From: an uncultured Helicobacteraceae bacterium
GTDB lineage: Bacteria > Campylobacterota > Campylobacteria > Campylobacterales > Helicobacteraceae
Direction of reading: 5' to 3'
Length of the DNA: 64,000 nucleotides
Assembly: GCA_910578285.1 (NCBI GenBank)
Contig: CAJTQL010000003.1
Span: forward strand, 165,703 to 229,702
Positions 43,755 to 52,627 of this stretch are shown here, in pieces (position 1 is the stretch's first letter; the number at the start of each line of letters is the position of its first letter). The notes beneath the pieces are model-generated. The model saw only the letters and a program-made list of their open reading frames with translations, ran no database searches and was not told the origin of the DNA. A program made the translations under genes and the position numbers.

Positions 43755-43770
43755 AGCAAATAGTATTCCA
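43755..43770 (-). promoter_or_regulatory. Likely sigma-54 promoter of flgL
   Basis: The minus strand reads TGGAATACTATTTGCT, 40 bases before the flgL ATG. The invariant GG (-24) and GC (-12) are separated by exactly ten bases, and TTGCT matches the -12 box; the -24 box (TGGAA) is imperfect. Middle flagellar genes in this group are RpoN-dependent, which fits. Confidence 0.6.
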
Positions 43771-43885
43771 TTTTGGTCCCGCAAAAGCTTTAAGCTTTTG
43801 TAGACTCTATAAGCAGTCTATCAAGATTTGCATTGTAGAATCGAGTTACCAAAGTTTCCAAATCTGTCTTTGAAAAAGGTGAGCA

Positions 43886-46312
43886 ATGCAGTACATCAAA
43901 TTCTTTAAAGAACTGAACAACAAAGATGTCCCGTTGGTTGGGGGCAAGAACGCTAGTATCGGTGAGATGTTTCAAGAGCTTGTGCCAATGGGAATCCATG
44001 TCCCAAATGGTTTTGCAATCACGAGCGATGCCTATTGGAAATTGCTCGAGGTGGGCGGCATTCGCCAAAAAATCTACGATTTGCTTGATGGAGTCGACCC
44101 AACCGAAATCGATGTACTCAAAGTGCGTTGCAAAAAGATTCGCGATTTGATATTCCAAACGCCTTTGCCTGCAGATTTGCGTGCTGAAATCATCGAAGCT
44201 TATGCGATATTGAGCAAAGAATATGGCATGGAACAAGCCGATGTCGCCGTGCGCAGCAGCGCGACAGCAGAGGACTTGCCCGATGCGTCCTTCGCGGGGC
44301 AACAGGATACCTACCTAAGCGTTCAGGGGCATCAGGAACTCATCCACTATGTCAAATCATGTCTCGCCTCACTCTTCACCGATAGGGCGGTGAGCTACCG
44401 CGCCTCCAAGGGATTCGACCATTTCAAGGTCGCGCTTTCTGTGGGCGTGCAAAAAATGGTACGCGCCGATAGGGGTAGTGCGGGCGTGATGTTCTCCATC
44501 GACACCGAAACAGGCTTTAAAGATGCCGTATTCATCACAAGCAGTTGGGGGCTTGGCGAGAATGTCGTAGGTGGAACGGTGAATCCCGATGAATTTTATG
44601 TCTTCAAGCCCACTCTCGAGCAAGGCAAGCGCCCGATTCTCAAGCGCCAGCTAGGCAATAAGCACCAAAAAATGGTCTATGCGCCCGCAGGCAGCTCGCA
44701 CCCAACGCACAATATCCCCACAACCGAAGAAGAATTGCAAACATTTTCGCTCACCGATGAAGAAGTGCTCACGCTCGCACGTTATGCGATTCTCATTGAG
44801 CGGCACTACACCAAAGAGGCGGGCGAATACCGTCCAATGGACATGGAATGGGCAAAAGATGGCGTTACAAACGAGCTTTTTATTGTTCAAGCGCGCCCTG
44901 AAACGGTGCAGAGCCAAAAGATGAAAAAGGGCGGCGGCAAAACGATTGAGAAATTCTATTTTGTCAACGAAAATGAGGAACGTGAGCTGCTGCTCACGGG
45001 CAAGGCTGTGGGCGGAAAGATTGGGCATGGCAAGGTACGTGTGATTGATAATATCATGAACATGTCCGAGATTAAACCGGGCGAGATTCTCGTAACCGAC
45101 AACACCGACCCCGATTGGGAGCCCGCGATGAAAAAGGCTGCGGCAGTCATCACCAACCGCGGTGGGCGCACATGCCATGCAGCGATTGTTGCGCGCGAGA
45201 TTGGCGTGCCTACAATTGTCGGTGTAGCAGGCGCAACGCAAAGACTTGAGACGGGCATGGATATTACAGTGTCATGTGCTGAAGGTGAAGAAGGGCGAAT
45301 CTATGAGGGGATTTATGAATACCGTGTCGAGAGCATTGATCTCTCAAACTTCGAGCAACCCAAAACAAAGATTTATATGAACGTGGGTAACCCCGAAAAG
45401 GCGTTTGGATTCTCGATGTTGCCAAATCATGGTGTCGGGCTTGCACGCATGGAATTTATCATCAACAATTATATCAAAGCTCACCCACTCGCTCTTTTGG
45501 ATATTCAGTCGGGCAAAACAGATGTGCAGGATTATCATAAGATTTGTGAGATTATGCAGGGCTATGCGTCTCCCAAAGATTTCTTTATCAACAAAATCTC
45601 TGAAGGTGTGGGAATGATTGCTTCAGCATTCTATCCCAATCCAGTCATCGTCCGCACGAGCGATTTTAAAACCAATGAATACCGCCGCATGATAGGTGGT
45701 GCTGCGTATGAGCCTCACGAGGAAAATCCGATGTTGGGCTATCGCGGCGCATCGCGCTATTATTCTGAAGCTTATCGCGGCGCATTTGAGTGGGAATGTC
45801 AAGCACTCGCGAATGTGCGCAGCGAAATGGGGCTGACAAATATGCGTGTGATGATTCCATTCTTGCGTACACCAGAAGAGGGCAAAAAGGTGCTCGAGAT
45901 TATGCGGCGCAATGGGCTTGTCTCTGGCGAAGATGGGCTCGAGATTTATGTGATGTGCGAATTACCCGTAAATGTACTGCTTGCCGATGAATTTTTGAAT
46001 ATCTTCGATGGATTCTCGATTGGATCAAACGACCTCACGCAGCTTACACTTGGTGTGGATAGAGATGGTGAGCTTGTGAGTCATGTCTTTGACGAACGTA
46101 ATCCTGCTGTGCTCAAGATGTTTGCGCAAGCCATCGAGGCGGCAAAACGGCGCGGCAAATATTGCGGAATCTGTGGACAAGGACCAAGCGATTATCCCGA
46201 GGTGGCAAAATTTCTTGTTGAGCAAGGAATCACCTCGCTCTCGCTCAATCCCGACACTGTTTTGAGTACATGGCAAATGGTTGTGGAGCTTGAAAAGAAT
46301 TTGGGACGCTAA
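43886..46312 (+). CDS. ppsA: Phosphoenolpyruvate synthase
   Basis: An 808-residue enzyme that makes PEP from pyruvate and ATP, needed for gluconeogenesis. The N-terminal ATP-grasp domain begins VPLVGGKNASIGEMF and has VRSSATAEDLPDASFAGQQDT. The phospho-histidine is in GGRTCHAAIVAREIGVP. The PEP-binding TIM barrel ends with FSIGSNDLTQLTLGVDRD and CGICGQGPS. All motifs are intact. It has an ordinary Shine-Dalgarno (AAGGTGAGC) and is divergent from flgL. The Kef antiporter gene follows 30 bases later. Confidence 0.97.
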   Translation: MQYIKFFKELNNKDVPLVGGKNASIGEMFQELVPMGIHVPNGFAITSDAYWKLLEVGGIRQKIYDLLDGVDPTEIDVLKVRCKKIRDLIFQTPLPADLRAEIIEAYAILSKEYGMEQADVAVRSSATAEDLPDASFAGQQDTYLSVQGHQELIHYVKSCLASLFTDRAVSYRASKGFDHFKVALSVGVQKMVRADRGSAGVMFSIDTETGFKDAVFITSSWGLGENVVGGTVNPDEFYVFKPTLEQGKRPILKRQLGNKHQKMVYAPAGSSHPTHNIPTTEEELQTFSLTDEEVLTLARYAILIERHYTKEAGEYRPMDMEWAKDGVTNELFIVQARPETVQSQKMKKGGGKTIEKFYFVNENEERELLLTGKAVGGKIGHGKVRVIDNIMNMSEIKPGEILVTDNTDPDWEPAMKKAAAVITNRGGRTCHAAIVAREIGVPTIVGVAGATQRLETGMDITVSCAEGEEGRIYEGIYEYRVESIDLSNFEQPKTKIYMNVGNPEKAFGFSMLPNHGVGLARMEFIINNYIKAHPLALLDIQSGKTDVQDYHKICEIMQGYASPKDFFINKISEGVGMIASAFYPNPVIVRTSDFKTNEYRRMIGGAAYEPHEENPMLGYRGASRYYSEAYRGAFEWECQALANVRSEMGLTNMRVMIPFLRTPEEGKKVLEIMRRNGLVSGEDGLEIYVMCELPVNVLLADEFLNIFDGFSIGSNDLTQLTLGVDRDGELVSHVFDERNPAVLKMFAQAIEAAKRRGKYCGICGQGPSDYPEVAKFLVEQGITSLSLNPDTVLSTWQMVVELEKNLGR

Positions 46313-46342
46313 AGCGAGATTTTATCTTATGGGCGTATAGAT

Positions 46343-47995
46343 ATGGAACTCTTTGCTATTTGTGTATTTGGGCTGGGTGTCGCTCTTGTCATCAATATTC
46401 TATTCAACCGCTGGGGCATTCCTGTTGTGATAGGCTATATCACAGCAGGAGTTTTTATTGCGTCCTATCTCCATTTGACAGACTTTATCGACCAAAACTT
46501 GCTTGATCATATCGCCGAATTTGGAATTGTCTTTCTCATGTTCACAATTGGGTTAGAATTTTCATTCCCAACATTGCGCAGCATGCGTCAAGAAGTCATC
46601 GTTTTTGGCGGACTGCAAGTCATCATAACCACTCTAGTCGTCTTCTTGATGGCTTTTTTTGTGTTCCATTTGCATACGAGCACCTCGCTGATTATTGCAA
46701 TGGCACTTTCGCTTTCGTCGACTGCCATTGTGCTCAAGAGTTTCAATGAAAGCAAGGAAATCAACACGCCGCACGGGCGCAATGCCGTTGGGATTCTGAT
46801 TATGCAAGACATTGCTGTGATTCCCATGCTGCTTCTCATCTCAATCCTTGGTAGCAGCAACGCGCATTTGGAATTTCTCATTATCCATACCACACTCAAT
46901 GCGTTGGTGCTTGTTTTGCTTTTGTTTTATCCTGCAAAATGGGTGATTGCTGTGTTGCTTCAATACGCTGCACATACGCGAATGGATGAAATTTTTGTCG
47001 GCGCGATTTTGTTCATCATCTTTGCAAGCTCGCTGCTTGCCCATCTCTTTGGTTTTTCATATTCTTTAGGCGCATTCATTGCAGGAATGATTATCGCAGG
47101 AACACGTTACAAATATCAAGTCGATTTGGACTTGATGCATTTTCGTGATTTATTGCTTGGAATCTTCTTTGTTACGGTGGGAATGCAAGTCAATATCGCG
47201 TTCCTTTTCGCAAATATTCATTGGATTCTCGTCTTTCTTGTTGGGATTATGCTCCTCAAAGCAGTTGTTCTCTTCTCTATCGTTCGCTTTTACCGCAGCA
47301 CGCGCACATCTTTTAAGACTGCGCTGTCGCTGTGCCAAGTTGGCGAGTTTTCGTTTGTAATCTTTTCTCTTTCGAGTACTTCGCTAGGGCTCATCGATTC
47401 TGATACGCATCAATTCCTTGTGCTATGCGTGATTTTCTCAATGATTTGCACGCCGTTTATCCTGAAAAAAATGGGCACAATTGCCGATAAAACATTGGGG
47501 CTTTTTGGCAAAAAGGGCGATTTTCTCGAAAACGAAGGCAGCTATTCTGTGTTGCAAGACCACATTGTTGTGTGCGGCTATGGCGTGTATGGCAAAGAAG
47601 TTGTGCGCTATCTCAAAGAACACAACACAGGTTATATTGCTATCGATTCAGATATTGAACGTGTGAATGAGGGCTACCGCAACAATGATAATATTGTCTT
47701 TGGCAGTATGCGACAAAAGAGCGTCTATGAAATTTTGCGCATCGATGAGTGTGCTGCTGTGGTGCTCACGCTTGATGATTCGGACAAGACGCGCATGATT
47801 TGCAGCGAGCTTTTGAGCACATTTCCCGATTGTCATATTATTGTTCAAACTCCCACCTATGACGATATGCAACATCTAAGCGGGCTCAAGTTGCACACCC
47901 TGATTTGTGCTAAGGCAGAGATTGCGACAATCCTAGGCAGCGCTGCGGTTGAATGCGTTCAGGAAAAAAGTGCAAGTGAGAGCATGGGAATCTAG
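46343..47995 (+). CDS. Kef-type CPA2 cation:proton antiporter
   Basis: A 550-residue protein. Residues 1-380 hold about 12 membrane helices with CPA2 signatures (FNRWGIPVVIGYITAGVFI, GIVFLMFTIGLEFSF, LSSTAIVLKSF, GAFIAGMIIAGT). Residues 400-520 are a cytosolic RCK-N/TrkA-N domain with the Rossmann motif VVCGYGVYGKEVVRYL. It exports potassium (or sodium) in exchange for protons. No RCK-C domain and no KefF/KefG partner is seen. As I recall H. pylori has a close homologue (HP0471). Its ribosome site is weak. Confidence 0.92.
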   Translation: MELFAICVFGLGVALVINILFNRWGIPVVIGYITAGVFIASYLHLTDFIDQNLLDHIAEFGIVFLMFTIGLEFSFPTLRSMRQEVIVFGGLQVIITTLVVFLMAFFVFHLHTSTSLIIAMALSLSSTAIVLKSFNESKEINTPHGRNAVGILIMQDIAVIPMLLLISILGSSNAHLEFLIIHTTLNALVLVLLLFYPAKWVIAVLLQYAAHTRMDEIFVGAILFIIFASSLLAHLFGFSYSLGAFIAGMIIAGTRYKYQVDLDLMHFRDLLLGIFFVTVGMQVNIAFLFANIHWILVFLVGIMLLKAVVLFSIVRFYRSTRTSFKTALSLCQVGEFSFVIFSLSSTSLGLIDSDTHQFLVLCVIFSMICTPFILKKMGTIADKTLGLFGKKGDFLENEGSYSVLQDHIVVCGYGVYGKEVVRYLKEHNTGYIAIDSDIERVNEGYRNNDNIVFGSMRQKSVYEILRIDECAAVVLTLDDSDKTRMICSELLSTFPDCHIIVQTPTYDDMQHLSGLKLHTLICAKAEIATILGSAAVECVQEKSASESMGI

Positions 47996-48378
47996 CGAAA
48001 GTTTCATCTTTGGAATCACAAATGCGAAGTTGTCGTGTTTCGGCTGCGATTTTGAGCGCTCCCTAAAGTGATGCGACAACGCTGTGCAAGTGAATCTTTA
48101 GTCGCTAGCTTGTATTCAGCACAATGTAATATTTTGATGTGCGACTGAAATCGCACCTTTGATTCTTTGTGTATAACCCACCCCCTTCGCAAGGGAGAGG
48201 GAGATTGTATCCCGCAACAGAGATTAGAATCATTTGGATGCTCAACAATACCATCACCGCTCGCATAGAGAGGCAACGAAAGACAACAAGCGTTAGTATC
48301 GTTATATCACTTGGAGAATGTTGGCAATCCCAATCATGGAACGCGAAATGCTTTATCAGCTACAAAAAGGAGTAGATG
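47996..48378. other. 383-bp intergenic stretch with small palindromes
   Basis: This contains an inverted repeat, GTTGTCG (48029-48035) and CGACAAC (48074-48080), and a family C hairpin GTGCGA-CTGAAA-TCGCAC (48139-48156). The hairpin is followed by ACCCACCCCCTTCGCAAGGG, similar to the reverse complement of the stretch at 13320-13351. No gene is supported. The promoter of the following lipoprotein gene must lie in the last 150 bases but no -10 stands out. Confidence 0.55.
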
Positions 48379-48627
48379 ATGAAAAAGTTTCCATTGATAA
48401 TCGCTTCCATTGCGCTAGCAATAGGCTTGAATGGTTGTGCCCCAAGAGCCGAAGCATTTCTGATTGGCTCGGCTGTGGGTGTTGGGGCAACGTGCATGTT
48501 TTTGTGGGGTAATGTCTTTTGTCAAGATGGCAGCCAATATAACAGCCGCCCGCAAAATATCACCCCATTGTGGCGTTTGCATGACCCCTATTTCCCAGAT
48601 GCAAGCGTACCTTATGATATGCCCTAG
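48379..48627 (+). CDS. Small lipoprotein, unknown function
   Basis: An 82-residue protein. The signal reads KKFPLIIASIALAIGLNGC with a lipobox (LNGC), then a glycine-rich hydrophobic stretch (FLIGSAVGVGATCMFLWGNVF) that could be a second membrane segment. The C-terminal tail is soluble and Pro-rich. Two adjacent ATGs exist; the second (48379) has AAGGAG at six bases. No family is recognised. Confidence 0.7.
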   Translation: MKKFPLIIASIALAIGLNGCAPRAEAFLIGSAVGVGATCMFLWGNVFCQDGSQYNSRPQNITPLWRLHDPYFPDASVPYDMP

Positions 48628-48696
48628 TGCGCTTTGCTTCATGGGTTTTTCAGAGAACGCATGCTAAAATCTATGCAAAATCTAAAGGCATGAGAG

Positions 48697-49965
48697 ATGA
48701 TTGATAGCAAGCTGTTATTGCAAGATTTTGCGCTTGTTGCTGAGCGATTGCGAATCAAGCAGGTTTCGATAGAAATTTTGGAAGATTTACAAAGCGCCGT
48801 GCTTGTCTATAAAAAAGCCAAACTTGAGCTTGAGGAACTGCAAGCGTTTCAAAACAAGCATTCTAAGCTGTTTGCGCAATACAAACAAGAAGGCAAAGAC
48901 ACAACACAACTGCAACAAGAGCTCGAGCACAATAAACAAAACCGCATTCTCGTGCAGCTCAATGTAGATGAAATTGAGGCAAATTTGTTTGAGCTCCTTT
49001 CGCTTGTGCCAAATTTGCCTGATATGGCAACACCAGAAGGCGTTGATGAGAATGATAATGTCGTCATCAAAGAAGTCTTGGAACGTCCAAGCTTCGCCTT
49101 TGCGCCCAAAGAACATTGGGAGCTTGCCGAGCAAAATGGTTGGATAGATTTTGAGGCGGGCGTCAAGCTTGCCAAGAGCCGCTTTTCTGTGTTGCGCGGA
49201 ATGGCTGCACGGCTGCATTTCGCGCTTATTCGTTTCATGCTCGACCACAATCAGCAAGCAGGATTCGAGCTTGCCGTAACGCCTGCGATTGTCAATGCGC
49301 AAATGCTCTTTGGCACAGGGCAGCTACCCAAGTTTGAAAACGATATGTTCCGTATCACATCGCCGCTTGACGAAGAAGATTGGAAAAACGAACTCTATCT
49401 CATCTCGACATCGGAAATCACGCTTACAAACCTTTATAATGACACAATCATTCCTGCCGATTCGTTGCCTATTTTGCTCACCACACAAACACCATGCTTT
49501 CGCAAAGAAGCGGGTAGCGCGGGGCGCGATACGCGTGGTATGATTCGCCAACATCAATTTGACAAAGTTGAGCTTGTTGCGATCACAAAACCCGAAGAGA
49601 GTGCGGCGATGCAGCAAAGAATGATAGAAACCGTGAGCTCTCTTTTGAGTAAGCTCGGGCTTGCACATCGTCTCGTGCAGCTTTGCGGGGGCGATTTGGG
49701 CTTTAGCGCAAGCAACACGGTCGACATTGAGGTTTGGCTACCCGGGCAGAACAAATACCGCGAGATTAGTTCGATTTCCAACACGCAAGATTTTCAGGCG
49801 CGCCGCGCTAAGATTCGCTATAAAGACAAAGGTAAGAATCGCCTTGTCCATACGCTCAATGGCAGCTCGCTTGCTGTGGGTAGGACACTGATTGCGATTA
49901 TGGAAAATTATCAACAAAATGATGGCTCGATTCGGATTCCACAAATCTTAGAATCCTATCTGTAA
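48697..49965 (+). CDS. serS: Seryl-tRNA synthetase
   Basis: A 422-residue class II synthetase with an N-terminal coiled-coil arm (about 30-105) that grips the long variable arm of tRNA-Ser. Core motifs are FELAVTPAIVNAQMLFGTGQLPKF, PCFRKEAGSAGRDTRGMIRQHQFDKVE (motif 2) and NGSSLAVGRTLIAIMENYQ (motif 3). It is complete. The order serS, TPR protein, uvrD is as in H. pylori HP1480-HP1478 from memory. Confidence 0.97.
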   Translation: MIDSKLLLQDFALVAERLRIKQVSIEILEDLQSAVLVYKKAKLELEELQAFQNKHSKLFAQYKQEGKDTTQLQQELEHNKQNRILVQLNVDEIEANLFELLSLVPNLPDMATPEGVDENDNVVIKEVLERPSFAFAPKEHWELAEQNGWIDFEAGVKLAKSRFSVLRGMAARLHFALIRFMLDHNQQAGFELAVTPAIVNAQMLFGTGQLPKFENDMFRITSPLDEEDWKNELYLISTSEITLTNLYNDTIIPADSLPILLTTQTPCFRKEAGSAGRDTRGMIRQHQFDKVELVAITKPEESAAMQQRMIETVSSLLSKLGLAHRLVQLCGGDLGFSASNTVDIEVWLPGQNKYREISSISNTQDFQARRAKIRYKDKGKNRLVHTLNGSSLAVGRTLIAIMENYQQNDGSIRIPQILESYL

Positions 49966-49975
49966 GGAATATAAA

Positions 49976-52618
49976 ATGGCAGATGACAAAACCATACAGC
50001 TAGGCGATGACGAACCCAGCAGAGACGAAGGCACAGCAGAGAGAGAAGACGTCAAGGAACTTATCGACAACACAACCAAAGAAGCGATGGACCAATCGCT
50101 CAAAAAATACACGATTATGGACAAAATGCGGCGGTTTTTCCTCGCAATCGTCAATCTCAAAACGACACTCAAAGATGCCACCAAAAAGTTTGACAAGCTC
50201 CCAAAAGAGGCGCGTTGGGGAATCTACGCTGGTGGTGGAATTCTTGCGCTTTTGCTTGTGTTGCTCATCGTAGGCACCGTTGTGAGCAAGTTTTTTGACG
50301 ATGAACTCGTATTGCCGATTTTGCCTCCAAAGCCCACTCTTGCGCCTTCAAAGCCGCAACCGCTCGACCTTTCAACCGTTGAGCTCATGATTACAAAGGC
50401 AAATCTTCTTTATGAACAGGGGCAAAAGGACGAGGCGCTTGATTTGTTCTCGAATATTTCGCGCTATTCCGAAACTCTTAGCAGCTTCAATCTAGGCGTT
50501 GCACAATTGCGAGAGCAGAATTATTATGCCGCACTCGAATCATTCCAAAAGGCGATTGATGCGGGCGAAGACAGGGCGATGAGCGCTGTAAATGCTGCGA
50601 TGGTTGCGTTTATTTTGCGTGACCAAAAGCTGTATGATTATTATGTCGACCTCGCTGAATCCTATCTTGTCGAATCAGGCGGGTTGCCACTTTATCCCTA
50701 TATCTACGCACTCGTGCAGTATTATAAGGGCAATTATTACGAAGCCCTCTCGCCGCTCACCCATGATGAGAGCCCATTCTACAAAAAAGAACGTAATGAT
50801 TTAATGGCAAAACTCTTTCTTTACTATGGCGATTCACAATCTGCGCTTGAATCCTTTGCACGCACAGCAGAACTCAAGGATTATTTCGATTTGGGGCTAC
50901 TTTATGCGCGTGTGGGCGATTATGAAAGCGCGCGCCGCTATCTTTTGAGCTATATCGAACAAGTCGATGACAAAAGCATTGCGCCTAAAATGGCGTATCA
51001 ACTGACTGCACTCAAAGATGGCAGAATGGCGATTGCCGCCACGGTGCTCAATGCACTCAAGGGTGATGATGATGAGGCAAATGCGTCCGTTTTCCCTATT
51101 CGCGTGCGGCTCAAAGAATCGTTGTTTGATGTCCATGAATCCCAGCGCAATTTTTGGCGCGATTTCTCCGAAAAGCGATTGAATGGATACAAGATTTTGT
51201 TTTTCTATGCTCCCTATCGTGTGTTTGACGCGCAACAAGCACTTGGTTTTATCCGTGATGGCGGAATCAATGTCGAGCTCAATAACTTTGAAGAAGCAAA
51301 AAGTGCGCTTGCAAAGGGCTCGACAATGTCCAATGTGAATCTCAACATCGCGATGGCTTTGCGTGCGATTCTGCGCAACAATATCTACGAAGCTAACGCA
51401 CTTTTGATGAAGTCTGCCGAGCAATACCCCCAGCATGCAATTTTGCAATACAATCTTGGGCTTTCGTTCGCCCAAAAGGGCGATTTTGACAATGCCTATC
51501 GGCATTTTTTGCGTGGCTATAATCTCGACAGGACCGACTTGCTCTCGGCAATTTTTGCCATGATTTGCGCTGATTTGACGTATCGCAACCGCGAACGAAT
51601 CAACGAAAGCTTTGCAACAGACTTTGAGGCAGCGAATCTCACGCCCCAAGAACGCGATTTCTATCGTTCGCTGCTTGGCTTTGCCAATAGTGTCTTGCAG
51701 CCGCCGCTCGAATGGATAGAGGGTGCGCGTGATTTACGCAATATTGACTATGCGCTTGATTATGTTGTTGCAGTACAGAATGAAAACAAGGCGCGCATGC
51801 GCCAAGCGGCAGAATATCTCATGCGCGGCACAGATGCTGATTTGGTTTCGTCATTGTTGTGGCTTATGGCAGATAATTATGGTACAGATCCACGTGAGAT
51901 AGCCAGCGGCGTGAATGTTTTCTATAAAGATTCCAATGTCTCGCTCGATGCGCTATTCTATGGACCATCACTTGCGCGTGAGCTCTATGTGCGTGTGGGC
52001 TATAATATCGGTGCATTGCGCCGCGTGGAAGAATTGCTTAACCAAAAAGTGTTGAGTTCCGAAGAATCAAGCGTTGGAATCATGCAAGCCCTCGCACTCA
52101 CGAGTATCTACCTGCGCGAGTTTGAAAAGGCGTATGTGATTTATAATGCCCTGATTGACGAAGCAGGGCAGACTGATTCGCAAACAATGTTCCTCGCTGC
52201 TGTTGCTGCCGTGGGTGCGGGACATCATGAAAATGCTGCAGCGCTGCTTGCGCTCGCAAAATCTGAAGCGCCCACAAACTATGAAAGCCGCTATGGGCTT
52301 GGAATCTTGCACCAAGAGGCAAAGAATCTGCGTGCAGCGCTCATTCAATACGGCGCAATGGCACATGTGCAGTTTCGCCCCGAATATTTTGATTTTGAGA
52401 TTGACACACGGCTTGCAACTCTGCCGCTTGATTTGTCATGGGATTTATTGCCTAAACCAGAGATTGCCACAAGTCCAGTGCGCAATCCGCAACGCGTGAA
52501 TATCGCCGCACCTGCGCAAACAGAATCGTCTAATCCACCAGCAAATATGCCAACAGGGCAGCCCACAACAGCTGCACCAGCTCAACCCACCACACCTGAT
52601 TTTGCACCATCACCCTAA
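49976..52618 (+). CDS. Large TPR membrane protein between serS and uvrD
   Basis: An 880-residue protein. An acidic cytoplasmic N-terminus (1-78) precedes a single membrane helix (about 80-105, GGGILALLLVLLIVGTVVS), then a long periplasmic part with many TPR-like helical pairs (ANLLYEQGQKDEALDLFSNI, YNLGLSFAQKGDFDNAYRHF, YESRYGLGILHQEAKNLRAA). The tail from about 840 is Pro/Thr/Ala-rich and disordered. It may be a scaffold at the cell envelope; in related species this gene is conserved next to serS but its role is unknown to me. It begins 11 bases after serS and ends 10 bases before uvrD, so it is in one operon. Confidence 0.85.
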   Translation: MADDKTIQLGDDEPSRDEGTAEREDVKELIDNTTKEAMDQSLKKYTIMDKMRRFFLAIVNLKTTLKDATKKFDKLPKEARWGIYAGGGILALLLVLLIVGTVVSKFFDDELVLPILPPKPTLAPSKPQPLDLSTVELMITKANLLYEQGQKDEALDLFSNISRYSETLSSFNLGVAQLREQNYYAALESFQKAIDAGEDRAMSAVNAAMVAFILRDQKLYDYYVDLAESYLVESGGLPLYPYIYALVQYYKGNYYEALSPLTHDESPFYKKERNDLMAKLFLYYGDSQSALESFARTAELKDYFDLGLLYARVGDYESARRYLLSYIEQVDDKSIAPKMAYQLTALKDGRMAIAATVLNALKGDDDEANASVFPIRVRLKESLFDVHESQRNFWRDFSEKRLNGYKILFFYAPYRVFDAQQALGFIRDGGINVELNNFEEAKSALAKGSTMSNVNLNIAMALRAILRNNIYEANALLMKSAEQYPQHAILQYNLGLSFAQKGDFDNAYRHFLRGYNLDRTDLLSAIFAMICADLTYRNRERINESFATDFEAANLTPQERDFYRSLLGFANSVLQPPLEWIEGARDLRNIDYALDYVVAVQNENKARMRQAAEYLMRGTDADLVSSLLWLMADNYGTDPREIASGVNVFYKDSNVSLDALFYGPSLARELYVRVGYNIGALRRVEELLNQKVLSSEESSVGIMQALALTSIYLREFEKAYVIYNALIDEAGQTDSQTMFLAAVAAVGAGHHENAAALLALAKSEAPTNYESRYGLGILHQEAKNLRAALIQYGAMAHVQFRPEYFDFEIDTRLATLPLDLSWDLLPKPEIATSPVRNPQRVNIAAPAQTESSNPPANMPTGQPTTAAPAQPTTPDFAPSP

Positions 52619-52627
52619 GGAGACATG

